A stretch of DNA of 64,000 nucleotides from Berberis thunbergii (taxonomy: Eukaryota; Streptophyta; Magnoliopsida; Ranunculales; Berberidaceae), in assembly GCA_003290165.1 (NCBI GenBank), contig QNQO01000504.1, positions 558,001 through 622,000 of the forward strand, given 5' to 3'. The first letter of the stretch is position 1. Each line of letters opens with the position of its first letter. A model generated the notes under the pieces. That model made no database searches and had not been told where the DNA came from. It worked only from the letters and a program-made list of their open reading frames with translations. Below are positions 35,263 to 46,100 of the stretch, piece by piece. The position numbers and the translations under genes are program-made.

Positions 35263-35850
35263 ATCAAGATCCAACCAAAAAAAATCATGATTAAGAAACA
35301 ATTTCACTAACCTAGAATACATAGCATCATAGGGATTCACCAAACAAATTTTTAACTAGAATCAATAATTATTTACAAAAAGTTGAATTGTCGTCATGCT
35401 GTTCTACTATATTTTCTGTCTTCTTCAAACTTAGACCTTCTACTAACCAGACTAAGTGCGCACATTTTCCATGATTACCTTCTAAAAAAATGAAGAAACA
35501 ACCCATAGATCTAGAGTGATTTACCTTCAGGCTAGTTCAGGAGTAAAACACATCTTTCATGTCTTTCATGGCATTAATACTAATTTTCTACATTAATTTT
35601 CATCACAACATATTGGCCACAAATGCACACATAAAGATAAATTTGGACAAGTGAAGCAACTTAATCCATCTCTTTCTTCTGCAGTGGACTGTGTCACAAC
35701 CATATCTAAATTTCTTTTCTTTCTCTGTCTACATCTCCCTAAGAATGAAAAAATCACAAGCCAGTCATCTCTATAAAGGAACTACAATTTAATGAATGGG
35801 GCATAGACATGAACCAAGTAATATAATGGTAAGGAAGAAAATTTTTTCAC

Positions 35851-36250
35851 CTTCTGGTATATAACAGACAAACTGTTAAACTCATTGAATATGCGGTCTT
35901 TTATTTCACTACTCTGAGTGTCTGCAAAGACTGAAACTGCTTGCTTAGGAGGGTTCACGACACATTCTGCTACAGATACAGTATATTGCAAAAGCCTGTA
36001 GTAGAATAAGGCTCTGTCATGAACACCCTGCAGTGAATTCACCATTTAATACATTATCCAAGCATAAACTGTTTTAAGACAAAGGCATCAAGGTCTATGT
36101 ACATCCAACAATATAACATTTAATCAAAGTCTCACCTGATGAGAATCAGAAAGACCTGCAGCAAGTGCAGCTCCTAGTGCTTTTTGGGTCTCGTGTGGTC
36201 TTCTAAAGAAACATTTTACCACTGCAGTGAGAAGGTGCAATCGAACCTGC
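35851..36250 (-). pseudogene. Captured exons of AP-4 complex subunit beta
   Basis: Two exons in the right order. The first (about 36246 to 36135) reads VRLHLLTAVVKCFFRRPHET and LGAALAAGLSDSHQ and ends at a GTGAG donor. The second (36027 to 35851), after a CAG acceptor, reads VHDRALFYYRLLQYTVSVAE, VVNPPKQAVSVFADTQ and NEFNSLSVIYQK. The AP-4 beta adaptin (beta-adaptin-like protein A of Arabidopsis) matches this region. It acts in trans-Golgi vesicle sorting. An intact intron shows that genomic DNA, not cDNA, was captured. Confidence 0.85.
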
Positions 36251-36389
36251 ATAGCACGGAGAAATAATTTATGACTTGATTCGACTTTTAGTTTAGCAAC
36301 CGTCCACTAGGCAAGGAAATTTGAGAGGCCAAATAATCCTAATAAAAAAAATCAACAAATGAGTCTTAATTTAGCATGATACCAACATC

Positions 36390-37390
36390 TTTAAAATCAT
36401 TGAACCTCACACCCCAGTTAACTTCAGCTCCAACCGATTTCGTCTCCTGTGGATTTATAAAAAACAAAGCAAATGGGCATCAAAAAGCTGTTAAAATAAA
36501 CACTAGAACTAACTAGTTGATCAAACAATGATACTCAAATACATACATGTGACAAGTGTGTGCATCACTTAATATGACACAACATGTGAATTTTATTGTG
36601 GGGAGTTAATTTTTCTTTGTTTCAAGGGAATTTTCTTTGTAAACTTAATGGATATGGGAAACATCATGCATAGACCCTAAAACTGCTTGTGCAATCATTA
36701 TGGCTTGCCTTCATGGGGCTTTGCAATCATTGTGGCTTTGCACTAACCATTTTCAAGATGTTAGCAACAAAATGACATATATAAAACTCTGATACATACG
36801 AGAGTAAAGATGCTTAATCTAAAAGTTCAATTCAAGAATGAAACAGATAATCCAGTTACCATTGGAAACTTCATGCACTGTCAGGCTTTTCATGCTGTAA
36901 ATTATGAACGGAGTGCAAGGCAGAAACTAGGAAATTATCTAACTGGATTTTGGACAAACAATTGGAATGTAATGCCGAGTCAACCATATAGGCATTAAAA
37001 ATTTGACAAAAAAGATATTTAGCACTTCAGGACTCCAAGTATCGTACACATATCATACTGTCGTGCCTTTCTTTAACTGCTCCTTGTGGTCTGATATAAG
37101 AATCATGTATAAAATTATAACAGTCCCCTTAGATGTGCTTGATTTAATTAAAGTTATTCTAATACTTGTCAACAAAATGGGTTGTGAAGGGTCGTGCCAG
37201 GTTAACCTGTTAATGGAGCCTTAATCACGTTAATTAAAATCAAGATACATACGTAAAAGTATACCTGCATAAAGTTGTAGCATTCCCTTCCAATGGATTC
37301 ATTTTCAGCCATGGCGAAATACGATAACATGGGGTAATGGCCAACATATGAAGCATAGCTGTCACGCTGAATATTTACTTCCTACTCACT
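36390..37390 (-). pseudogene. Captured exon-like pieces, gene unidentified
   Basis: Two minus-strand pieces with splice-like borders: 37385 to 37265, reading SYASYVGHYPMLSYFAMAEN and ESIGRECYNFMQ before a GTATA donor, and 36445 to 36395, reading ETKSVGAEVNWGVRFN. I cannot name the genes. The sequence between them has no frame. Confidence 0.4.
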
Positions 37391-38124
37391 GCACATCAAA
37401 AAATACAAACAATTAGAATGACACACGTCTTCATAATTCAGAAATGCATAAATACAAGTTAAGGGGATTGAAACTTGCAATTTGTTCGTATCAGCATGCC
37501 CTGTTCCAAAGGCGAATAAACCTTAATCAGCTACGATATCATGGCAAATCTGCATATTATTACATCATCCAGATAAAAGGTCAAAACCAACGGTTGTATT
37601 TGGCTCATCGAGTGATTTTTATGGGTGAAGAAGAATAGATACAACTTGTGAGCTGTTCACCAGGAAGTATAGCCGTGAAGAATACCAAGGGAGCAGGAGT
37701 TTGTGGATGGACACACACGTTTTTAAGTGATCCCATGTTTTTTTTGTTACAGAAATACAAAATAAATATATCTATATCATCAAAATAAATAATTTGTTAA
37801 GGATTTTCAGAATGTAGAGGTGCTGAAAAACAAGATTGATCTGCAAATGCAACCCAGAATCAAATTGTTATCTCACTCTTACTTAAGTAGTTTCAATGGA
37901 TTTCTTTTACTATAGTAGTTGGCATCAAGTCCGGGTTTTTGGGCTAGCATAGTAGCATACATGAGCTTAGAAACAAAAGGAGATGATAAACAAACTACAC
38001 AATCAAGATGACAAAAGCTACAACCCATAACAAATATTGATAGCATTTGTGCTTGGGTTTAACATATTTCAACTCATATCCTGTAGGAATGTATTTGCAG
38101 CTAACATATCAAAACTAAGGGCGA

Positions 38125-38260
38125 ATCAAAAGAATAAATCCAAGGAGAAAACCTGACAAGAATCCTCCAATATGGGCTGAACTGTCTATGTTAGGGAGAA
38201 GACCAATAGCCAAATTGAGAGCAATCACGAGAAGGAGAGTAGAAAGTGTTGCACACTGAA
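38125..38260 (-). pseudogene. Captured exon of a rhomboid-like protease
   Basis: After a CAG acceptor the minus strand reads ATLSTLLLVIALNLAIGLLP, NIDSSAHIGGFLSGFLLGF. The AHIGGFxxGFxxGF phrase contains the catalytic His and the glycine-rich helix of plant rhomboid-like (RBL) intramembrane serine proteases. The serine-bearing helix (GxSG) is not present. One exon only. Confidence 0.8.
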
Positions 38261-39655
38261 CCGAGACAGTAAAAAAAAAATTATTTTTATCAAGCCAGTA
38301 AGTCCGAAAATCATGAGATATAGAAGAATAGGCCCCAAAGTATCTAAGGGGAGTAAAATGAATACATGATAGGTTATGAATGTTATCTAAACATTAAATT
38401 AATATTTGAAGATAACATATTTGCATCAGATGTATCATGTTATGTGACAAACCACAACAACAACAAGAGAGAGATTAGGGAAAAATTTATCAACCATCAT
38501 CACAGAAGGTAACTGAAACTAACAATTTTCATCTTCTAATCAACCACTCGGCCCTTTAATGACAGCCTTTAAGGTATTCAAGAGTGCCACAATAACTCGA
38601 TGGAGAAACACAAGAGAGAAAAATATTATCTTTAACCTCTCAAATCTTGTGTTTGTCTCTCTCAACTTGTCACGGATCAACTCAAAACTCTAGAACACTT
38701 TAAATTGGTTTCGAAAAAAGAATGAGGCAATTCTAACATCATCAAAACATGAATGTTACATATGATGTATAAACTGCTATTAAGTACACAAGCCTTGACA
38801 GCTTAATTGACTATGACCACTACTACAAAATTTCTGTTGGAAATAAAGCATTCCCCGAAAAAAAATTCCTAGACAAAGCTGCCAAGTGGACAAGTCAAAA
38901 CGGAACCTCAATTTCAAAAGTTTAAATGGAACTTGATTGATTAGTTCATGAACATCTTCTTTTGATGTAGCTTTCACAATAAGGTGGTTGAACATATAGA
39001 TTAGTTTTTGCAAATAGAGCAATAGTCATAGGATCATGCACCATGTTTTGATTTGAAAACATTATTTCCCTTTGCCTGTTAGCTTCAACAAATGAGCTAA
39101 ACCCAATCAGGATCACTAAGGTAGGGATACATGTTAGCTTCAACAAATGAGCTAAACCCAATCAGGATCACTAAGGTAGGGATACATGCAAACATGCATT
39201 CACTACATATTAATTTAGTTAGAGAGGCTTACTTGATCCTGCAGGTGTAAACAGATGGAGTCTTTCAACTCCTCTAACTGTGAGTATAATATTGGATGTG
39301 TCTAAAAACCAACATCATCTACATTTTGCAAAAGTTTTCAGACACGCACACACACAAAAAAAGGGCCTTTAGTCATGAATCTGACCAATAATATTGGAAA
39401 GGAAAGATTGAAATTTAAAAGTATTTAAGCATACAATAGCATATTAGATTCACATCACATCCATATCAAAACATTAAATTTTACGGCATTCTAATGTTGT
39501 AGCTAACAATACCTGTACTTAGTTCAGGGTAATTTCCATTACCCAAAAGCCTAAGCATGGCTGACATCCGCCCCTTTCCAAATGTGCATACCATTGACAC
39601 CAAAGAAACCTAAATATTATACACAACCATCAGTTACCACGAAATATTCAAAAAG
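38261..39655. other. Unassigned CACTA interior with a 55-bp tandem duplication
   Basis: Exact tandem pair TTAGCTTCAACAAATGAGCT... (39079..39133 and 39134..39188). A minus-strand stretch near 39600 to 39500 (MSAMLRLLGNGNYPELS) looks exon-like but is not recognised. Confidence 0.5.
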
Positions 39656-39659
39656 ATAA

Positions 39660-40150
39660 CCAATTTCAACCAAAGCATCCAGTCTTACTGAAGTTCCTCC
39701 TCAACAGGTAGTACTCCTTCACCTTCAATCCACTCTCAAGAAGTTGCATCCACTTGTCACCTCGATGGTGACATAGCAAGAAATCTTCTCATTACACCCA
39801 ATTCTGAAAAAAAAATTGTTAACACAAAAAAAAAAAATCAAAGGGTAAAAAACCCCATCAACCAAATCAATGTAAAATCAAAATGAACAAAAAACATAAA
39901 AGAGAGAAACCCTTTTTGTTTGTTAGATACATACCTTTGGAGAAAACTAGGGTTTGTCCACTCAACAACTCCAACACCTACAAATAAAAATCAGTGAAAA
40001 ACGATGGGGGTTTGGGAGGAAAAGATGTGCAATGGGGATTAGGGGGTAAGTGAGAGATAGACTTAGTATACATACCTTGGAGGCCTTGGTGAGACGATCT
40101 CTGCTCTTGCCGACGGAGATGTTGAGGACGAGCTTCTGCACTTAGATCTC
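39660..40150 (-). pseudogene. RPL11: Captured 5' half of a ribosomal protein L11 (uL5) gene, copy 1
   Basis: Three minus-strand exons with GT donors. The first (about 40152 to 40075) reads VQKLVLNISVGKSRDRLTKA then SK, with a stop in place of the Lys before VQKL. The second (about 39998 to 39955) reads VLELLSGQTLVFSK. The third (about 39812 to 39672) reads NEKISCYVT, then, after a frame change, [20 protein letters not shown] and SKTGCFG. This is uL5, a large-subunit protein near the central protuberance. A CT-rich leader and upstream region follow to about 40440. A sister copy is at 63360..63900. Confidence 0.9.
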
Positions 40151-40570
40151 TATTTCTCGATCTCTCGATTTCTCTCACCCTCACTCTTTTCCCTCTCCCT
40201 GGATCTCTCTCACTCTCGCTTGAGCGGCGTGCCATTGGTTTGAAGAAGAGCGGCATCCCTCTCCCTGGATCTCTCTCTCGCTCAATTCCTCTCTCCCTCA
40301 CTCTTTCACTCTCGCTCTTGATTTCTCTCACTCTCCCTAGATTTCTCTCTCCATCACTCTCGCTTGTAGAGCGGCATACCTTTGGAGAAGAAAAATGCCT
40401 CTCCGATCTGCTGCGATTGACGGGGGAGGAGAGCGAGACTGAGGGAGAAAGACTGAGCGGCATACCTTTGATGTTGAAGTGGAATCGAGCGAGGCTTTTG
40501 AGAAGCAATTCGTGCATTTCATGTTTTTCACTTCCCGCGAGGCTTTTGAGAAGCAATTAGCGCTTCTTTT
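40151..40570 (-). promoter_or_regulatory. CT-rich leader and probable promoter of the captured RPL11, copy 1
   Basis: Rich in CTCTCCCTGGATCTCTCTC-like repeats, as in many plant ribosomal protein 5' regions. The part from 40145 to about 40210 is nearly the same as 63935..64000 upstream of copy 2. A short tandem repeat with GAGGCTTTTGAGAAGCAATT occurs at 40489 and 40538. If active, it would transcribe leftward through the captured exons. Confidence 0.5.
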
Positions 40571-40700
40571 TTCACTTCCCGCGCGGCTTTGGTCTGTAGC
40601 GGTTCCAATTTTAATTGGCTTTGATGAATTCGGTCACTTATAGCAGTTTTCACAAAAACGCTATAAACTAAAGCTATCAATGAACACTTTTCTTGTAGTG
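40571..40700. repeat. Right end of the first CACTA element
   Basis: Contains CTGTAGCGGTT, ATAGCAGTTTTCACAAAAACGCTAT and the terminal CTTTTCTTGTAGTG, matching the left-end repeat family. Confidence 0.8.
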
Positions 40701-40703
40701 TCC

Positions 40704-42290
40704 AAACCTGGTGTTTACAAGCCAAAGGTCTTCATGACCTCTTCTGAACCTTCATGTTTGAATGAGGCACTAGATACTCCTCATTGGCTACAGCTATGCA
40801 AGATGAGTATATGACCTTGCTAAGAACCAATACTTGGTCATTGATTGATCTACCTCAGGACAGATCTGTGGTTAGTTGTCACTGGCTCTTCAAGATCAAG
40901 GAGAACCCAGATGGCACGGTGCATAGATACAAAGCACGTTTGGTGGCTAGAGGATTTCAACAGGTTGCTGGGTTTGACTATGTAGAAACCTGTAGAAACC
41001 TTGAGTCCAGTGGTGAAGCCTACTACTATTAGAGTTCTACTCTCAGTTGCAGTCACTTTTGGTTGGTCAAATTTTTAGCTCGATGTCAATAATGCATTTT
41101 TGAATGGAGATCTACAGGAAGAGGTCTACATGATGCAACCTCCAGGCTTCATTGATCCTTCCCGACCAAATGTTGTGTGCAAGCTTCACAAAGCTTTGTA
41201 TGGCCTCAACCAGGCTCCCTGGGCTTGGTTTGATTAACTAAAGCATACTCTTCATATGTTTGGTTTCACCTCTACCAAGTCTGATTCATCACTTTTCATC
41301 AATCATTCTCCATCTCCAATTTTTGTTTTGGTATACGTTGCTGATATTCTTATCACTGGAGCAGATTCACATGTTGTGTCTCAGCTCATTCATCAATTAA
41401 ATACAAAATTTTCTTTGAAAAACTTGGGGCATGTTCACTACTTTCTTGGTATCTAGGTTCAACACTCTGCCAATGGCCTGGTTCTATCTCAGTCAAAATG
41501 CATTGGTGATCTTCTATGTCGTGCTAAAATGCAATATGCCAATGGACTGCCTACTCCTATGAGTGGTGGTGAAAAGTTATATGCTACGAGTAGTGATCCA
41601 GTTAAAGATGTTCAACTCTATCGCAACATTGTTGGTGCCTTGCAGTACGTTACCATCACTAGACCTGAGCTTGCCTACTCTGTGAACCGAGTGTGCCAAT
41701 TCATGCAGAATCCACTTGAAGCTCACTGGCGTGTGGTTAAAAGGATTCTGCGGTATCTCAAGGCCACTCCTTCATATGGCCTCCATATAGTTCCAACACC
41801 TTCGTTTCAGTTGACTGACTATTGTGATGCTGATTGGGCGTCTGATCCTACTGACAGAAGGTCTACTTCTGGTTATTGTGTATATCTGGGTGCTAACCTC
41901 ATATCTTGATCTTCAAAGAAACAGAGCATTGTTTCTCGAAGTAGTACTGAAGCGGAATATCGCAGTCTTGCTTCTGTTACAGCAGAGCTCACGTGGTTGA
42001 AGTCTCTCTTCAGTGAATTAAAGCTTCCATGTATCAACCCCAATGTATGGTGTGACAACAAAAGCACTGTCATGCTTAGTGCCAATCTTGTTCTTCATTC
42101 TCAGACTAAGCACATTGAGATAGATGTGTACTTTGTCCGTGAGAAAGTTGCTCGTAAGCTTCTTCATGTTCATCACATTTCGTCTGCGGATCAAGTTGCT
42201 GATATTTTTACCAAAGCTCTTGGTAATTCCAGATTCTTGTTACTTCGTGACAAACTCAGTGTTGTTGATACATCTACACTGAGTTTGAGG
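40704..42290 (+). pseudogene. copia reverse transcriptase and RNase H
   Basis: Continues the polyprotein after the CACTA element. RT blocks: LFKIKENPDGTVHRYKARLV, an exact 10-bp duplication (TGTAGAAACC twice, 40981..41000) that breaks the frame, [34 protein letters not shown], and VYVADILITGAD, in which the catalytic YVDD is YVAD. RNase H blocks: YCDADWASDPTDRRSTSGYC, SRSSTEAEYRSLA, WCDNKSTVMLS. Stops at about 41236, 41454 and 41906. YAN/LAYSVNRVCQFM supports the Ale group. Not functional. Confidence 0.92.
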
Positions 42291-42294
42291 GGGA

Positions 42295-42501
42295 TGTTAA
42301 GCATAAGTAAACATCAGTCCAGCTAGCAATCTGTTGTAAGCTAGCAACATCAGTTAGCAATCTGTTAGTCAGTTCTGTCATTAGTCTTTGCCAGCTATTT
42401 AGTCTTTTGACTTTGCCTATATAAGCATTGTAAGATGTACAGATCATTCATCAATATAGATTAGAATTTACTCTCTTATAAACTCTTGTTAGAAGTTATC
42501 A
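42295..42501 (+). repeat. 3' LTR of the Ale-type copia (207 bp)
   Basis: TGTTAAGCAT...AAGTTATCA follows the polypurine tract and is followed by GGTAG. Nearly identical to the 5' LTR apart from the missing 12 bp and a few substitutions. Confidence 0.95.
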
Positions 42502-42550
42502 GGTAGTAGCTTTGTAATTCCCTGAGTGGGCAGACCGTCGGGCTGGCAGG

Positions 42551-42745
42551 CAGTGGCAGAGCTAGGATGTTCATAATGGGGGGAAAAGTAGAGGGGTATG
42601 AAATAAATAGCAAAATTTAAGGGGGCCATTAGTTAAATATATAACTATTACCCCACAAATCTGACTACTATTCTCTATAGAAAATAAAAGTTTGAAAATT
42701 TAGGGGGGCAACTATCCTCATTTCTTGTATGTGGCTCCACCATTG
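42551..42745. mobile_element. Small hAT-like MITE (195 bp)
   Basis: Ends CAGTGGCAGAGC and GGCTCCACCATTG are imperfect inverted repeats. The flanks CTGGCAGG and TTGGCAGA agree at six of eight positions, consistent with an aged 8-bp duplication. The interior has GGGGG-type tracts and no frame. Confidence 0.6.
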
Positions 42746-43171
42746 TTGGCAGATTATCTAGGTGTTGTAGTCTCACATCACTTGGAAAAGGTAATGAATG
42801 AGCTATATATGTACGAGTTTGTATTTCTTTTGTATGACGTGTTAGAATTCTCAATCTCAAAGTGAACAATATTATTCCATGTAGATTGAATTGTTACAAG
42901 CTTCCTAGAATTCCATCGATAGGACCATTGCATAAAGGTACAAGTAGGTGGTATATTTTAGAATATCTTTACAACATTTTATCACTTCAACCTCCTTATT
43001 GTTAAGCAGAAACCAAAGATAATTTTCTTCATCCCGTGACTTATCTGAGGCTATATGTTCAGAAGCATGCCATGTAGGTAAGATATCTTATCTTTTGTTT
43101 CTCCTTGTTAAACAAACAGATCAGAGGTAGAAGAAACTAAAACAACTGTAACAATCTCAACTAGTGCACAG
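42746..43171 (+). promoter_or_regulatory. Upstream region of the aldo-keto reductase gene
   Basis: There is no coding sequence. AT-rich, with no definite TATA box position, though TATATATG (42803) and TATCTTATCT (43083) are candidates. The ATG at 43172 is preceded by AACTAGTGCACAG. Confidence 0.35.
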
Positions 43172-46100
43172 ATGGCTATTATACCCGACGTAACATTGAA
43201 CTCCAGTCATCAAATGCCTCTTATAGCCTTTGGAACAGCAGCATTTCCCTTTGCAGAGTCGGACATCGTGAAACAGGCAATACTACGTGGAATCAAGAAT
43301 GGATACAGACACTTTGATACTGCTGCCGTATACCAGACAGAGAAATCACTTGGTAATGCTATAGCTGAAGCACTTGACCTTGGCCTTATTAAATCTCGAG
43401 ATGAACTCTTCATCACCTCCAAGTTATGGTGCAGCGATGCTCATCAAGACCGTGTTATCCCTGCTCTTCGGAAGACTCTCCAGTAATTCCTCCTTGAAAT
43501 TCTATCATCTTCCAATAAATTTCTATGCATATTTTTGCTTAATCTATCATAGAAATACAACTTTTTTTATTCTGTAGTTCATGATATTGTTTATGTATAA
43601 ATATACTAGTTAAACATTTGAAATTTAGATCATACATATTGGTTCGATATAATTTTACCATTGTACATACTGTTTCTAGGAATCTTCAGCTAGAGTACAT
43701 TGATCTTTACCTCGTACATTGGCCAACGAGCTCGCAGCCAGGGAAGTATGAGTTCCCAATACCAAAAGAGGAGCTAATACCCATGGATTTTGAATCTGTA
43801 TGGAAAGGAATGGAAGAGTGCCAAAGGCTTGGTCTCACCAAATCAATTGGAGTCAGTAATTTCTCTTGCGAAAAGATTGAACAGCTACTAAGCACAGCAA
43901 CAATTATTCCTGCTGTTAACGAAGTTAGTTACTTGTGAAACCCCTTATTTATCTTCTTTTTTTTTTTTTTTTCATTTCGAATTTATTTAACTGGATGTGT
44001 TGGTCAATTAGTGCTTTTGATCAAGTTGTTTGAGGTAAATGGCAATTAGGTAATTTTTTGGCAGTTTCGGGCTAAGATGAGTACTGAGGTCTGCGCTTGG
44101 CCAACGGGCCGCTATAGAGCTCATTTGTGTATGAACATGTTTATTAGGTGTTTTTAAATATTTAAAATTGTTGTGATTATTTTTAATTTTGATTAGTATG
44201 GAATAGGCATTTTTACGCCCATTTTGGTATTTTGAAGGACGACGATTCGACGTGCACTTGTAAACCTCCTCTAAACCTTTCAGAACGTGTAATGTGAGGC
44301 GGTGAGGAGATTGAATTGGAACAGTAAAGAGAGTGAGAGTTCAGTCGAAATCCTAGTGATTTGAGCAAATATGTGGAAGGGATTCAAGGAAAACTTGGTG
44401 GCTTACTTAATCTTAGAGTTTGCGATTCGTTTGATTAATTTGGGAGGTCTAAAATTTGTCTAAACGGGTGAGTATGATCTGAACTTCATTTATCATGTTG
44501 TCACTTGAAGATACGAATTGGACGATTTCGATTTTGAGTTTGTTTAACTGATTTAGTAAGATTTTTATCGTAATATTGTTTGGATCTAATTAATATCAGG
44601 TTAAAGATGAAATAGACACTGAAATTGAATTGCTTATGAGGTTTTAATTCGAAAATGTAGCAAAAACATTGATAGAAATTAGTTTGAGCATGTTGATATG
44701 GGTACCTTTCGGACTTGATTACTTCCATTTGGGTTAGAATTCCATTGATATGATTATATGGGTTGATAGATATTGTCATAAGTTTTTTTATATGTAGATT
44801 GTGGTAAATGGACAAGTAAGGAAGGGTTATGATCGATCGAAATTTGCGAGGTTTCAGTAAAAAGAACTGGGAAGGCAATGATGTCATTTGTTTAACTAGC
44901 ACTTGACTTGAACTTTGACTTGGTCTAGTTTGTAACTTCGTTTTGACATCATTTTCACCGTTGTTATCATCGAGATCTATTAAATGAAAGTATAATTTGT
45001 CATTTTGGAGAAATTACACGTTTTGGATTTATTGATATGCATGTGTCTTTGTTTTGAAGCTTGAGGATCATGGTTTAATAGTGATCCTTGAGGTGTTAAG
45101 CGTCAAAGAATTTAAGTGAATTATGTGATTTTGTTCAATTTAGGATGAATGCAATATACAACCTAATCAGGAAAGTGAAGTTGTTGTATATGAGTTTTGT
45201 TTTGGACACAATGGTCTGGGGTCACTTTGGTTCGAAGCTACTCATGAGACGAGCCCATAATGGCTATATTAGGTTTGTGCACCGTGGCTCAGAATCACTC
45301 TCGTATAAAGTCTGGAGTACTAAGCCATCATACTATATGATGGAAAGTTTTTGAGGAATCGGGTGTTTCTAAAAGGAAAACTAAGTCATCGTATTGGATA
45401 CGAATGGAAGGTTCCTGAGGAAGACAAGGGAAGAGTTTAATGTGTTGGAGAACAATAAGAATAATGTATAAATTTTTTTGAAATAAATAATATAATAATA
45501 CAAATATTTTTTGCATTATAAATTGATTACAAGAAATCAAATAAAATAAATAAATCTACTAACTTATATTGCAGATAGAGGCTTGCAAAATCACTATCTT
45601 GAATTAGCGGAGTTGGTACGTCTTTATTTGTAGATAGAGGCTAGCTAGCGGATACGTTATGTCCTATAGACAGAATTCGCCCCTACTCGGTGTTGTAGTT
45701 CTTTAGGCGTCTGACTACCAGGATTCAACTATCTAATACCAACACCGTAGCACAAGGGTGTTGGCTCTGACGAATTTATCGAATGCGATCTCTCTCAGAA
45801 GTGAGGAAGAATGAATTACTCTAGAAAAAAAAATTTAATGTGTTGAAGAACCCAATTTTCTCTTCAATATATAGATAACAAAATGGTGTGTTAATCAGAC
45901 ACATCCTTTCTTCAATATTTGTTATTTGCTATACAAACTCCAACAATACCCCACATTTGTATAGTAAATATACAAAGTTGTCTTCTGGAGAGAAACTTAA
46001 ACACGATATGCATTGGGAGATGTGTCTTTTGGACTTGAACCTTCCTTAGTGAATACTTATCGGATTTATCGGTGATGCATATGTATAGGAGACATTGAAC

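Larger units (their letters stand above)
30707..40703. mobile_element. Gene-capturing CACTA element (Pack-CACTA), complete ends
   Basis: Starts CACTACAAGAAAAAG at 30710 and ends CTTTTCTTGTAGTG at 40700, flanked by TCC on both sides (30707..30709, 40701..40703), the 3-bp duplication made by CACTA transposases. Subterminal hairpin repeats with the ATAGCG...CGCTAT core fill the first 400 bp and recur in the last 80 bp. I see no transposase. The 9-kb interior is a mosaic of host exons with introns, all those recognised on the minus strand. It interrupts the copia polyprotein between integrase and RT. Confidence 0.93.
27593..42501 (+). mobile_element. Ale-type Ty1/copia retrotransposon, split by a CACTA element
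   Basis: LTRs 27593..27811 and 42295..42501, primer site TGGTATCAGAG at 27812, polypurine tract GAGTTTGAGGGGGA before 42295 and the 5-bp duplication GGTAG define a complete insertion. Without the 9,991-bp CACTA insertion it would be about 4.9 kb, normal for Ale/Retrofit. Order: gag, protease, integrase, (CACTA), RT, RNase H. At least six stops and three frameshifts show it is defective. The LTRs differ mainly by a 12-bp indel, so the insertion is fairly young. Confidence 0.95.

Noticed and set aside
40240..40560. Plus-strand frame rich in Ser and Leu, and overlapping minus-strand frame 40556 to 39978
   Set aside because: Both are readings of CT/GA-rich repeats in the RPL11 leader and not proteins.
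44040..45430. Decayed LTR or gypsy remnant in intron 2
   Set aside because: No edges, primer site or coding motif could be found; left as unassigned.
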